Part shown: positions 27,345 to 41,075 of the stretch, piece after piece
How positions within the stretch are numbered: position 1 is the first letter of the stretch
Layout of the letters: each line of letters starts with the position of its first letter
DNA from: Cloeon dipterum
Lineage: Eukaryota; Arthropoda; Insecta; Ephemeroptera; Baetidae
Reading direction: 5' to 3'
NCBI RefSeq assembly: GCF_949628265.1
Contig: NC_088787.1
Span: 18,342,501-18,406,500, forward strand
Length of the DNA: 64,000 bases
Translations under genes and position numbers: made by a program
The notes under the pieces: generated by a model
What the model saw: only the letters and a program-made list of their open reading frames with translations
What the model was told of the DNA's origin: nothing
Database searches by the model: none

Positions 27345-27849
27345 ACCTAATAAAATTTAAGGACCTGAAGAAGTAGTCAAAAGAGCAGCTGTTTGCGCGA
27401 GGACTGAACAACGACACTACTGAAGACTGTGACCTCGTCCGCCGCCTTCTTCAATCAATCAATCAATCACATACACACACAGTTAAATTATTTGCTCAGG
27501 AACACTGCGAAGACAGTATCAAACGTATTGCAGCCCAAGTGCGCGAAAAGGGACGCAGAAGTGTGCAATCAGAAAGTGTGCTCATATATAATAATTTATG
27601 ATTTGACGATACTTAATAATTATTGTTAAAAATCAATCAACGTTGCCAATGGAGGGCGTGCCGAGTTAATTCCTAGCACGTTTCTCACCCACGTGTGTTA
27701 AGTCCATATTATTATCTTGATTTTAATCCAGAATGATGTGTAGATAATTTTAACTGTAGTATCATTCACGAATTAACTCGAAATTTTAGGGCAATTACGA
27801 AGGCGAATTCTCCTAAAATTTTGACTGTAATTAGTTTTTTAACTACAAC

Positions 27850-27870
27850 AAAGAGCGTCAAGCGCTCTTT
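27850..27870. repeat. Perfect hairpin, 8-bp stem and 5-nt loop
   Basis: AAAGAGCG (27850-27857) pairs with CGCTCTTT (27863-27870) around the loop TCAAG. If the mucin-like transcript ends at the tandem AATAAA near 28121-28138, this stem-loop is in its 3' UTR. It does not match the histone stem-loop consensus. Confidence 0.5.
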
Positions 27871-28585
27871 CGTATCCCTTCCACGTGTTTGATACGCACG
27901 AGATGACCACAGGTATTTATTGAGAGCCGAGACACAAACTGCTCTCTTTAATTCCAATTTATGTTAATTGGTCTGTGAAACTGATTTGATGCAGAGAAAA
28001 TGTGTTATAATTTAGAAAACATGTACGCATCTACCTATTATGGATTCTGCATTTTATATATGGAGTCTGATAACGCCAATATAAATAGAAATTAATAACA
28101 TTTTGCATGTAAGCGAGACAAATAAAAGTATTAATAAAACTATATGGTTGTTAAAATACAATGACAGCGTATGAATTCATGAATTACTTTACAACGAAAA
28201 ACAATCGATTCAAGTATGTACAACTAATTGTAAGTTTTCATGCTTAAATTCCAAAGGGACGGATTGAGGAAATTATAATTAATTACACTTCATTAATGTT
28301 AAATTAAATTTGATAATTTTGGATTACATAGAGATGATAGAAATATATTATTTTATATAATGAAAATGAATATTATATTATATAGTACGCGTTCAAACTT
28401 TTTATTCTTTAATTAATTGTCTTGAGAAAAATGATTTTTCCGGAAACTTCATTTCTTAAACAAATAAAATAGCTTTAAATAATACTTATGATAGTAGGCA
28501 ATCCTACACGAAATTAATTAATTTTTAATAGTTTTATATAAATAACATACATACAACTGAAAAAGCTAAATTAATTAGTACTTAC

Positions 28586-28817
28586 CATCTCCTCTTATAT
28601 CTATCTCATCATGCACCAATTTGAATTTCCTCCTGCTATATAAATGAACTTCTGTCCTTGTCTTGCTTCTGTCACAATATTGATAATAACACTGAGAGCA
28701 CTGATATTCCGACTTTAAAACACTACTTGCACCATCTGTCCCGTCCTTACTTTTGCTCTTAAACCAAAAATTAAGATAGATTTCGGCCACATCGAACACA
28801 CTAGTTATGCAGATCAT
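28586..28817 (-). CDS. Unrecognised Cys-containing exon candidate
   Basis: An open frame with an ATG at 28817 runs 77 codons and then meets a strong donor, G|GTAAGTAC, at 28586/28585 on the minus strand. The peptide has a small cluster of Cys and Tyr residues (CSQCYYQYC) and a basic C-terminal part. I recognise no family. No downstream acceptor with a convincing coding exon was found on the minus strand, so it may be a fortuitous frame next to a cryptic splice site. Confidence 0.2.
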
Positions 28818-29770
28818 TTTGATGGCAGTTGAAGGCGATTCTTACTACGAAATGATGCAAACCCTGTCGTAAATCTGCAAGAATGCCGAAAGCACGTTAA
28901 CGCAGCACCAAATAATGTATATAAGCAATTCACAGCTGATGCAACTGAACTGTTGCGCCCTGTTGAGGGTGAGAGTGAGAAGAGGCGTAAGTTTAGAAGT
29001 GGAGTTCCTGCAGTTTGACTGCAACGGCGCGAGGGGAAAACATTGTAGCAGAGCGTATGTGAATGGCAGGCAGATAATTAATAGACTTATTAGGCTAGGA
29101 AGGCGAAGGCTGGATGGTGACTGGCATTGACTGGAGCGAATCGCGTTCATAAATTGAGTACCCTAGTTTGCGGAGGGTTCAGATCTCATTTTTTATTATT
29201 CTCTTTTTCCGTTCTATACTCCCAGGTCGTAGTAGCAGTCGATTTGATACACATATTATAAAAAGTGTTCTTATTTTTGATACGGAAATTTTTGGTTTAA
29301 ATAATGTTCATGGTAAAAATCAACTGCATAATTAACTGAACAGCTTTTATGTAATATTTTAGATTATTCTATCTCTCTGCTTTATTAAATTAATTTTTTA
29401 TATTCGAATCGAAATAAAATGCATAAAATAAACTAAAAAGTGTAATTTTCTCTTTATTTTTAATAATTTAATATCATTCATCCTGGTACATTCATCGACA
29501 TATTAAGGCACTGAAATAAACTCTACATTACTCTCGAGGAACAGTATAACAACTTCATTTTGTGTTTCACAGAAAAAATTATAGATTCCTGTGATCCCAA
29601 CATAATACTGGTTGTTGAAATTTAAAGACTACAAAAACTCCTATGTAAATAATTAAAATGGCAAAATCTGACACAACCGCTCATATCATAGGTATTGCTC
29701 TCTTCCAATCTTTTAACGTTCGACTAGCATAAGGAGAGTAAAGCTCCTTAGACTAGCACAAAGGAAGCGT

Positions 29771-32700
29771 TCAGTTTTTGTCACACTTTTTTCTGTTGAG
29801 ATACATTTTTGTGATAACTGCTGCCAAGGCTAGGAGACCCACTGACACGCCGCCGAGGATAGCAGCCAGCGTAGTGAGATCAGGAACATTGCTCGGAGCG
29901 TAAATAATCTGCCGCTGCACGTCCATCCACGGCACCCAAGTGTTATTGTAGAATCTACAATTTGAAACAAATTTTAAATAAGAGTTTATTAAAACACTCG
30001 AATTCAATTGGTTTTATTCCCATTAACTTCGGTCGTAATTTTTTTAGTGCTTATGAAAAGCACTCAGTATTGCTCAAACGTTAACTAAATTATCTCATAT
30101 TTATTTTGTTTGGCAAATAAATATATAACTTTAAAAAATATTGTTTTCTTTCTTTTTAATCCATATTTTGAAGGCTTACTTTGGGTTGCCAGCGCTATCA
30201 ACAGGAACATTGGCAGCTGGAACGGCTGTCCTCCGCCACCGCTCCAAGGCTTGGGACAGACTCATGGCAACCAGAGGTCTCACGGCTGACAGGTCGACCA
30301 ACTCACAAGGGTCGGCTATGATATTGAACAGGCACGGCGACACGAGTGGGTTGCACCTGAAATTTTCTGCTCCCGACGGCCTCTTTTCGCACTTAATTTC
30401 GGCCTGTTCGCGTATTTCCATCACTTCTGTGGCGGAGAGTCGAGGCCTGGGGACTGAAACGGACGATATGGCAGACCCTGCCTTGGATTTCAGAACCACC
30501 GAAGCATCGTATTCGGGGTCACTGTAGCCTCGGGAGCTCTCGCCGTACCACGAGTCGACTCTTCCGTTTTGTGTAGTACCTGAATCGGTCAAAAAGGGTT
30601 AAATTTAAGTTTTTTTTAAATTTAAAATTAATAAACAGGCAGAAAAAATGGTCTCTTTTTCAAACGGTGTTTCCCCAATAATTCGGTAAGCTTGCTTCTG
30701 TTCAGTTTGTTGCACAATATTTTAATCTTGGCCCCTCCCAAGTGCTATTAAATCCACGGACCACTGCGTTCGCAATTCACTTAACGGATTTGCGAATAAA
30801 TAGCAGAAAATACTGCGAGCAGTTGGAAGGCCACTGCTGTCACGATTGCAACAAAAAAATACAATTATCATAATATTAAAAAATTCAGAGGTCACATATC
30901 TCTTGCACTCATTAAATGCAAAGAGCGCCTTGTAGTGCCGTCCAATTATTTAAACAAAACAATGGGGCTCATCAAAAGTTAATGACATCTGGGCACCTGT
31001 AATGTACTTCCAGCCACCCTTGGTCAGGGCTGCGTACTGGTCGACCTCGTCGATGTTGTGCAGAACCTCATTGCGCGGCGACGTCGTGTTCAGGTTCAGC
31101 GCCGTCCACACGTCGTAGCCGTCCAAGCCTTTGTCGCGCAGGACGGAAGGGTCGAGGCCGGCAGCCGAGATCAGCGTTGGCAACCAGTCGGTCATGTGCA
31201 TCAGCTGGGTGGCTACGCGGCGCGTATGATTCAGCCAGGGCGCCCACATCGCCGCCACCCCGCGCACTCCTCCCTCCCAAGGTGATTGTTTCATCTGGTT
31301 TAAGTTCAAAATTAACATAATTAATTACAATAAGGACTATGAATATATTTATAGGGAGATTATCTTGCATTAATAAATTAATCTTTGCAGTGCGATGAAA
31401 ATGACTTATAGGAAAAAATTATATTATTATAAATTCCTAGCGCTCTCGTTTGAAATTTATTTTTGAATAAATTTAAATTATAACAAATTAGGAAAATTAT
31501 ACAAATTAACCTGAGGAAAATTCATCCATCTATACTTTTTAAATTCTTAAAAATATTTAGAATTAACCTCAGACAGAAACAGCTTGAAGAATAATTAAAA
31601 TGAGATAAAAAAAACTGTAAAGAACAAATATTCAACCACACTTACACCTCTCAAAGGCCAGTTTGATCCTCTGTTCGAGTGGATCCCGTATGTTGGAGCA
31701 CCATTGTCAGAAAGGAAAAGGACAATCGAGTTTGAGAGCATCGATCTTTTGCGAAGAGCCTGAATTATTTCTCCGACCGAGTCATCCAACTCAGTGACCA
31801 TAGCTGCAAGAAAAATAAAATCCACTTACAGATTATATCATGAGTGAAGGAAAAACCACTTAAAATAATTTTAGCGAAATTAAAGGCCCCTTCACCTGCT
31901 CGTGTTCGCGAACTGGTTCGCGAGTGACGTGAATGAAGCAATCATTGTGAAATTTTACCTGCGTACATTCGCCTGTCGGGATCCCCGATGTACGCGAACC
32001 TGGCCAGAGTTTCGTTTGGAGCCTGAAACGGGGTGTCTGGGTTTCCCGTGTGCGGGGCCAGGTGAGCCATGTACATGAAGAGCGGCTTGTTTGTGTCGTG
32101 GTCCCGGATTTGCCGGACGGCCTCGCGCGTGAAGACACGAGTCGAGTATTCGCCCACCGATGACCAGTCGGTGTTCAAATCACGATGCATGTCGTAGCCG
32201 CGCAAGTTTTCAAACTATTGCGGTTAAGAATTGATTGAATCTGAATAATTTTTTCAGGAGATACTCACTGTGGCTTGAGTTTCGTGGCTGTAGTAATCTT
32301 GATAGCCGTTCCAGTAACCATAGTGTGAGTCGAAACCTCTGTTAGTGGGCAGATATTCGTTTTTGAAGAAGCCGAGATGCCACTTACCGATGGCCCTGGT
32401 GACGTAACCCTCGTCCCTCAAATACTCTGGCATTAGCCGCTCACTCAGGGGAAGTCCCCGTGGTTCATTTTCTAACAGCACCAAATGTTGCATGCCTGTG
32501 ACAGTGAAACAAAAAGGTGTAGCATTGAAAATGTGAAAATGATGATGAGTCTCTTATTGCGCTAAAGTAGGTTTTTTGTGACACTACCTTCCGTCTCGAG
32601 TGAAGAAATCAAATGTGGAAATCGCAATTATTTTCAAAGCAAAGTAGATGATATTTTACTGTAACAACTCATGTCTGTTTTTACATTCGAGAATTTCACG

Positions 32701-33924
32701 AGTCATTCTGGCCATACCCACAATTTCTATTCCATTCTGCAAATCCACGAATCTCAATAGCGTGTGCCACCCGGTGCGACACAAATGGTGGACATGACTG
32801 TGAAACTATTCCTTTATTTAGTTAAAGCTGCGTTGCAAATGTAACGTGAAGCACAAATTAAGGACATTGACCAGCAGTTTGAAGGAGGCGAAAGGCGCTT
32901 TTGCTTTTTCCTACCAATTAAAGTGTCCAAAATCATTTAAGCATGTTGTCTGCGCGTCAAGCTCTGCCAAAGTGAAGGCGTATGCTTAACAGATATGGTT
33001 TGCTTTCCAAGTCTAACGACCCTGCACGGTTCATCAGACAACTTGACCTTATGTCGAGGTCACTAATTAGCAGAGCGACAAAACTCATGATATAAAAACA
33101 ACCAAGCGTGAAATCCTGGCCAAGCTTTGATGCATTAAAATTATTCAAAATTATTTCCTGATTTCTGCGCAACAGAACCGTGAATGTCAATATCAACATC
33201 TCAATGAGAAGGGTGTGTGCTATAATCTGCAAAAATATACGTATTTTTATGCAAAATTTCACTCTGGTCTTTTACTTAGAACGACGTAGTATATTTTAGA
33301 CTATAACAATTGAACATTTTTAAATTAAAAATACGCTCCTATGTAATTTTTCTTCCACTTAAACCTTTTTAAAAAACATACGAAATTTGTCTTTCTTACC
33401 TGTGTGTACGGGGTGTTTTCCTGTGAGGAAAGCTGCTCTGCTAGGAGTGCAAAGAGCTGGCACATAGTGGTTGTTCAAAATAAGCCCATTGAAGGCCAAG
33501 GCGTCGATATTGGGAGTAGGGATTTGATTTCCGCCGTGGAAGCCGACATCGTTCCAACCCTTAAAGAGGAAATAGAAAATGTTTGAAGCCTCTAAGAATG
33601 ATTAACTTCTCAACTTTACAATTGTGGTTGCGGACAAAGAGGATAGACGCATAATTACAACTTGTGGCCAACTTTTATTTTTTTATATTTATGTTTTGCG
33701 GGAAAAGCGCCAGTGCGTAAACATAGATATGAAAAACTACGCAGGAATGATATCAAACACGTCGATATAAATTGCCCTTCAAATAAATTTTATTGACGTT
33801 TGCTCACCAGGTCATCAGCCAAAATGACAATGATGTTGGGCTTTCTGCTTGGGGTAGCTTCGATGTCCGATGCATTTGACCACCGTGGAGCCAGTATTAA
33901 AGTCAGCAGCAGTACAAACCGCAT
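29771..33924 (-). CDS. ARSB: Arylsulfatase B-type sulfatase with C-terminal membrane anchor
   Basis: Eight exons (33924-33808, 33559-33400, 32495-32269, 32214-31959, 31803-31646, 31294-30997, 30579-30180, 29954-29771) join in phase to 1800 bp, 599 aa plus stop. I chose the ATG at 33924 because it begins a signal peptide ([12 protein letters not shown]); an in-frame ATG 24 codons upstream does not. Visible sulfatase features are ILADDL (metal-binding Asp 36/37), CTPSR at 76-80 whose Cys becomes the catalytic formylglycine, [15 protein letters not shown] and WEGGVRG. These match lysosomal or secreted enzymes that remove sulfate from GalNAc-4-sulfate glycosaminoglycans; the exact substrate is inferred from family. 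Residues 565-587 form a hydrophobic helix followed by a basic tail (NRKKCDKN), which the soluble vertebrate enzyme lacks. The ARSI/ARSJ subfamilies are alternatives. Confidence 0.93.
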
Positions 33925-36900
33925 CTCTGCGTCTGGTGGAAATAGCGGAGACAACCATATTTTAGTAAAATTAGCTCCACGAAAGCAAATTTCCAAGTTA
34001 AAAAAAAGAAGCTAAGAAAACGTCAACTCTTTAGTTCATATACTTATTATTGTATGATAAACAAGTGTATGGTTAACCTTTAGAAAATTGCTAATAATTG
34101 TACGTTGCTTTTAAAACTCTTTTTACTGAGCCACACAGGAGTCCAAGTATATGCGACTTCGTTTCTCTAGTGTCATTCCCAAGGCGGCTTTATCTGAGAC
34201 GCGCAGCGTACAAAATATCCCTCAAACCGCAAAATGACGGCAGGAGGTACAAGTTGAACACAAAAATAGTACAAGCATTTTTTATTGCAAAACAAGTAGG
34301 ACTCACAGATAAACGTATGAATTCAAGTGCATCTCATGTGCAAGATTGAATATAGTTTTATTATTTTACTGCCCATTCACTAAGACAGTTCTTTGTTGAA
34401 AAGAATAAATTTGTGTCAACGGACTCAATTGCTTTTGCAATGCATTAATCGTTATATTTTGACTTACGTAATATTCATAATCGGTTTTTGATAACTGAGC
34501 TCTCTTTTTACAATCCCGGATGATTTTGAAAGTTTTTTTTAAATAATGTCCTGAAGTTTCAGGTGTTAGGAGCTTTACAATATTTTTATTGCAAAAATTT
34601 TATTACATAAGGGGTTGTTTGAGACAAATTTTTTAAAAAGGGGTCAGATATCTTCAAAAACTCGAGTTTAAATATTGATATTAATGAAATCACTTATTTA
34701 CAGCTTTGGTTCAAATTTATAAGAAATTTTCCTAAGCCTGTCAAAATATAATTGGTAATGTTTCTGTCAATATTTGAATGGAAAATAAAATCTTTAAATA
34801 TTTGAATGAAAAATTATTAGAGGACTCACAATTTTTGTGTGCACAATACACTGCAGGTCAGTCAAATTTGTTGCTCCTATTTTGTTTGACAGATTCGCTT
34901 TTGATTAAATTACTCCGCTTCACGTTTCCCCCGAGTGCGCTCCTGTGTCTCGCGGGAACGGTGCCGGTGCTAATGAAAGTAAGTGGCTGCATCCATGCGC
35001 TTTATAGCCGCGGTGCCCACCAAGCACAAAGTAGTGCTGCGATTCATGGCCAAGGTTGGGATATACCCAATAGCGCAAACGATACTCACACACACACTCA
35101 GCCAAACCGCACCGGGGGAAGTCTGGATTCGCAGGATTAGCAGAGATAACAGCAAAAACCGTCTGAGAAAAGAAGATGCAAATAAACTCAGCTAGACAAA
35201 CGAACTCGCCGAGTTTATCAACCTTTTGGTGACCAGACCACAGGGATTTGGTTTTCGGAGCAAAACATTTGGAACGATACTACCGCAGATTTCCTGTGTT
35301 GTTGCCAAATGGACAAATTCAAAGCACCGCGGTCTATTTTGATAGGAGGAATCGCTTTAAGGAAACAAGATTATTTGAATTTGATTTTTTCTATTACCAT
35401 AGCTGCTAAAAATCTACTTTATTAAGAAGTGGGCGCGCAACATTTTTTGTATATGTCCAACATTGAACATGAACCAGGATAACTGTCTACGTTTCAGGTC
35501 ATGACTTGAGCTCTTTCCAAAATTGTAGAAGGGGAAGGATGCAGCTATATACAGTATGTAGCAATTTGTTCCAGGCTACCACAATTTCTCAATTGTACTG
35601 AGCGGACGCATCACGCAAACAAAATTTAGTAAGATATGCCATGCTCAAATTGAAAACGAACACGCTTTATTATTACCGTCAAGTGACGCACTCGAGTTTG
35701 ATTGAATAATGTAGATGAAATCAGATTCGGACATTTCCTCGTTGACAATTAAAGGGGTCATCTCAATATCCGAAGATTGTTTCATATTGATGAGAGAAGG
35801 CGACTTTCCTTGTGCACAGTTTATTTAGAAGAACAAACTTAACAGCAGAAAATTCCTTGGATTCGTGGGTAAAAAGCATTGAATGTGTAGTGCCCGCCAC
35901 CTGATCTCCGACAGGGCGCCACGAATGTATTAAATTGGAAACTGGAAGAACCGCGCTTCCCTTTGTTTGTGTCGTAACATGAAATTAATTATTAATTTCT
36001 CAGGTCTTAAGCGCAAATATGAAAAATTGCACAAATTCTAGGAAACTCGCAAACACTGTCCATTAGACCCCGACTAATGGCATTTTCATTTTTATTTACG
36101 AGAACAAAATATTATTAATATACAAGCCGACTTAGATCGAGCAGCGCAAAACAACGCAGGATGCCACTGAAATTAGGTTGTGCATATGTTTTACACATAA
36201 TTTCATTTCCATCTTTCGTCAGCTTACGCAGCGGGTTGTATTTTTTTAGGCGGGTTTCGTGTGTCATTTAGTTAGCCAACTTATGCAAAAATATGCGTTT
36301 TAAACAACAAGTCTAGATGGTTTTTGTAGGTATAATGGTTGTTGGCGAGTCGAGAGAGGACAAATCTCACACGCCAGTTCACTTGTTAATCATAAAAATC
36401 TCAAGGCCGCAAGCAATTATCAACTAGTTGTAGCCGCTGGTATTGTATAAAACCGGGCTTTGGAATAAAACTCGGTTCACTCCCCCAACATTAACAATAT
36501 CCGCTCTTTGATTGATGGTTCTCATAACGCGAATAATTTGTTCCTGTCTATCGGTGCTTGCGGCAATAATTTTGCAAGTATTCAATTCTCACTGGACTGC
36601 TATTTGAGCTAACAGAAAAAGGATGCAGAACGTTCTGTTTTTGATTCACCGATAATGACATAGGGTTTTTTCGAGATTGACGTAGATGAAATTTCGCCAG
36701 TTGCCAACCATGTCCTGTTATCCACTGACTTCATTATGATAGCCTGCAGTCTCGTGCGGATTTCCCGTCTACGCCGCCGCTCGTATTAAGTTAGCATTGT
36801 GCAGCTCCTCTTCTATTATGAAAGATTGAATGAGTCATGCACAATGATATGTGGTCTGTAAAAGATATTAAATGCGGCCACTGTTGTATTATCCCATATA

Positions 36901-39040
36901 ATACCACTGCAAATTAGGAGATGAATTTAGGTTTTGTTTATATACAAAATACTTTTGATGTACTTAATTACATTTTTCCCAACCCAGCTTCTATATACAC
37001 AAGCTTCTGGTTCATAGTTTTACTCATTTGTAATTTTATAATATTAAAGTAAATTATTCAAGTTTAAAAACTTTAAATCCATTTACAGTAAATATTATTG
37101 GACCGTTTTCATTTCTAAGGATTTCATCACAATGAATCAGCACTAAAAATACCAAAAATTGAGTTCACAGGGACTTCAATTTGTTGATTTAAAAAATCGT
37201 GTATTATTTTTTTACATTTTGAAACTATATTATTCAGTATTTTTGTCCTAGAAATTGCTACAGTATAAATAAAATTGATGTTCTTGATTCATTGTTTCAA
37301 TATGAGTTGCTTCAACAAAATCATAAATATTTTGCAACCTATATTGTTTTATACCCTGGAAAATTCTGCAGTTAATAATGAGATTATAATATGTGTTATC
37401 TTTAATGCCATAAACGAAGTTCAACCTCACCTTACGATTAAATTATTAACTTTCATATATGGAACATCGCAGGTCAAGCACCGATTAAAGAGTTATAAAC
37501 GTAATGTTAAGTCGGTATTTTAAAATGTCTAGCAAAGTTACGCGTTGCAGAGGAAGTATGCGAAATTGATGGCACACGCGGGCGACGTGCGCTTTATCCG
37601 CTCCGACTCCGCTTCGTATTGTGTCAGGTGTGTCAAGGGCAATGAACATTCATTTTAGTTAAAATGCTGCGAGACAACAGTGGAGCGTTAAGCGCCAGCT
37701 TTGTGCGCTACACTATTAGTTGCCGGTTCATTTCAGTCACGCATATGTATGACCTGTTTAATACACACACATTGTGCATTTATGGGCGAGCGTTACATAT
37801 CAATAATTTGCTCAACGTGATCTTGATCATTGTTGTGCTTTTGATATTGAAGAGATTTGTGTCCGCACGTCGTGCGGATAAACTTCATGCACCATTAACA
37901 CGCTCACTTGTTTTTTTCAGTTGCGCAACGCTAACTGTTATCTATCTATCTTGTTATATAATTTTATTGCTGTGGATTTGACTAAATTTGTGCCACCAAA
38001 ACCAAAATTCGAGGCAAATGCTGTGCGGCAACAGCTTGAGTAAAAACCTTTACTTTCCCTCTCATTGAAACTATGTTGTCATTATTTGTCAAAATGCTAC
38101 TCTTTCGAATGCATTAAGTGGGGCTTCAATTTTGTCTGTTAACATTGTCTTTCCATTCCATCCGTTGCCGAATCACTTCCTATATTGTCTTAATGCTATT
38201 TTTTGTTGTGGTCCTAATGAGTAGAAAGTTTGAGACGCTACAGACGCTATGACAGGTGAAATTAAAAGTCTTCAAGAGAGAAATTTCAAATACGTTGGTG
38301 GCAATATATGGGCTGAATATTACACCTCGAAAATGAGTTTTTGACACACATTCCGACATAGTACTTCCAGCAGTTAAAATATAATATACAACCAGTCCAG
38401 AAGCAAGGGCATGCACGTGATCGCAAATTAATACTGTTTTATTATTTCAAGTTTAATTTCTATTGCTTAAACCTTCTACTAATTGTAGATTAGATAAGAT
38501 TAGCCATTTTTTATTCTTTGAGTCAACATTTACAGGGGCAATACATTTAAAATACGTCAAGCTAGATAAACCTAACTCACAAAACTAATTCTAATAATAT
38601 TATCTTGTATGTTTATTGTTAGAATATTTTTTATTAGATACGGTGTACAACAACATGAAATTTACCATAGGTGACTGAGTTGCTTCTAATAATAGATTTA
38701 CAAAAACAGAAGCTTATTTTATATTAGTGTACTTCAAATACTTTGCTCCAGCACACTATTTGTTGGATCTTCTAAATCACGTGATCATCATTTTTGTTTT
38801 ACTACACTGACTAACTTTTTGTTTTTCTAAAATAATTGTGATTACCACAAACATTTAAGTTGAAATTTACGTGCATAGAATTTATAACTAAATTGAGAAA
38901 AGGCATTTCATTCAAATCTCTGCTAAAGAATAATGATTTTAATGTATTTTAGAGTTTGAATTGATCAACACTATCTTAGTTCAGTTCCATATCGTTATAT
39001 TAGTACCAAATGTTTGAGGAACAAAATTTTAAAGTAGCTA

Positions 39041-39196
39041 TTTTTTGCTCTTTTTATCCCTGTCCGAGGACCGGGAAGGGTGCGCTCCGCACTAGCACTG
39101 ATGCTGAAACCCGGGTCCCAATAACACCGCGAACGGATAACATGTGCGCACTATAGGCCGCACAGGGACCCAGTCCACTCAAGGGCCACTTGCCTC
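39041..39196 (-). mobile_element. 5'-truncated non-LTR-like retroelement fragment, copy 1
   Basis: Read on the minus strand, this about 155-bp GC-rich fragment ends CCTCGGACAGGGATAAAAAG followed by AGCAAAAAA. It is the reverse complement of the segment near 42789-42946, with close similarity over its whole length. A shared A-rich 3' end and different 5' end points are the pattern left by target-primed reverse transcription. I cannot assign a LINE or SINE family from this short 3' segment. Confidence 0.6.
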
Positions 39197-40762
39197 TTAT
39201 GTCTTATATACATAATTGTATATGCATATATTTTGTGCGTTCATGAACCTGCTAAGTTGCTCACTCAAAACTTTAAAAACTTCTCTTTAAACTGAATTTA
39301 TATTATTTTATTTTTAATTTCTGCTAGATCATATAAATCAAAAAGATTATTTTTATCAATTATGCAATAAGAGCGACACTTTTGAATATGTTGAATTAAT
39401 GTTTATATTCCTTTTATGGAATTATTCCTTGACATATAAAGAATGAAAAAGATTTTGTCACAAAATATTAATTTTTGAATTTTTCAGGAAGTAATGCATA
39501 GCAAAAATAATAAAAATTCATAGTTTAACAGCATAATTAGCTGTAACAGTACATTAAACAGAATAAACCATCGAACTTAACTAATTGCAACCATCCATAA
39601 TTTAAACTAGAAGCAAACTTAATTACGTAATCGCTACGCTTACCAGAGTGAAATGAGTGAGTGCCGCTAAATTCACGCGTGGCTGTGTGTTTTCGAGCAC
39701 CTGTAGCAAACTGCAAGGGAAAGTGTTTGGCGCGGACTGATGAGAGCGGAGCACCCGCCGACTAACAAGCAGCTCAGGACCCACCTGACAAATAATTATT
39801 TTTCACATAACATCGCACGAGGTTACTTGTGACACCGAGTCGCAGAGTGAAATGCTGTCTTCCTGTACGCTAATAATCCAACGGCCATAAAGCCAAAACG
39901 TACTTTTTATTCTGCACCATTAAGCTGCGAGAGATAAAACCTATCAAATCAACTGGCTGCACAAAATAAACAAACACGAAAGGAATTAAAAATTGCGAGT
40001 TCTTGGCTGTCCTTGTTTTTTTATTATAGGTTTGCAAGAGTTCCTAATCTACCTTTGTTTATTTTGGTCGTTTGTGTTATTTCGCAAAAAATGTATAATT
40101 TTTTAGGATCTTCTTTACAAGAAAAGTATCCGGTTTTATAAGATTTCTATGTCAATTTATTAAGATCGTTGGGCACCATTTTAACCATAATCAAAGCAAT
40201 CTTTTTGTCATTTCGACAAAATATATTAATATCATTAATTATTCGAAGGGTTATTTTTATTTCCTTGGATAGTTTATTTTGCTTCAAGGTAGAAAAAATA
40301 TTTTTTATCTGAAATGAAAACTGGTTATTTATCAAAATTGCTCATAGTGTAAGGCGTATGTGAGTGAGTGTTCCTAGTGCAGCTTAATTCCCCTCCTGAC
40401 CAGGCCCATTCCGGCTCTGCCCTCCTGGGTAGAGTTTTAGTGAGATGTTTGCCAGGAATGGTGCCTTTTCTCACTATTTGCTTTTTTAAATTATATTGAC
40501 AAACTGTTTTTTAACATGTATGTAAATTTTACTATGAGAATAAACAATCAATTATTTTAGATCTTTACATTGCCCTGAATTTTGTTTCTTGCAAAAATAA
40601 AAAAATAACTTAACAACCGAGAAAGATCTCAATAATTTTTTGAATTAAATTTCTCTGTTATATGATTTTATTATTTATAATTAATAGGGATTAATTTTTA
40701 TTAAAAAGCTGAGTAATTTGAAAATTAAAACAGTTACATTATTTAATTTTCCCCTTAGGAAT

Positions 40763-41075
40763 GAAAATGACTAAAAAATCAACCCAGGACTGAATGGTCC
40801 GGAGAATTGTTTGGTCTTACGTGGGACTATTTGATCCTACGATAAACCAGATAGTCCCTGCAAAATGGATTGTTTTAGTCTTTGCTCAGATCGACACTTA
40901 AATTTTCGGTCCGAGCGGATCGAATTTTTCCGACTGGGCTGTGTGTTTCAATTTTTCAGTTGGTGTATAGCTGTTTATTTTAAAAAAACGGCCTTTTTAT
41001 ATTTTTACTTAAAAAATTCTCACGTGGACAAATAATTAACACATGTTTACTAGAATGTTAAGAGATGGTTTCAAA
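40763..41075. repeat. Diverged duplicated segment, copy A (with insertion)
   Basis: The flanks of this segment (about 40763-40782 and 40941-41062) match 43503-43652 in the same orientation, including TTCAATTTTTCAGTTGGTG and ATAATTAACAC. Copy A has about 158 extra bases (40783-40940) that copy B lacks. The extra DNA is listed separately as a MITE-like insertion. Confidence 0.65.
40783..40940. mobile_element. MITE-like insertion inside duplicated segment
   Basis: About 158 bp are present in copy A and absent from copy B. The ends are imperfectly inverted: CCCAGGACTGAA at the left, and CCCAGTCGGAAA when the right end is read in reverse. Inside, GGGACTAT and ATAGTCCC form a second, 8-bp inverted repeat near 40824-40860. 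No coding capacity is seen. The exact borders and any target-site duplication are uncertain. Confidence 0.45.

Larger units (their letters stand above)
27345..29770. other. 3' UTR and intergenic DNA between the mucin-like and sulfatase genes
   Basis: AT-rich DNA. AATAAA occurs at 27349-27354, too close to the stop codon to be the likely signal. A tandem pair at 28121-28126 and 28133-28138 is a better poly(A) candidate for the + strand gene. On the minus strand TTTATT at 29453-29458 fits the sulfatase poly(A) signal, about 310 bp past its stop. One weak minus-strand exon candidate (28586-28817) is listed separately. Confidence 0.5.

Noticed and set aside
36421..36500. TATAAAA followed by Inr-like sequence near 36446
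   Set aside because: No coding exon or transcript evidence downstream; single TATA motifs are expected by chance in AT-rich DNA.
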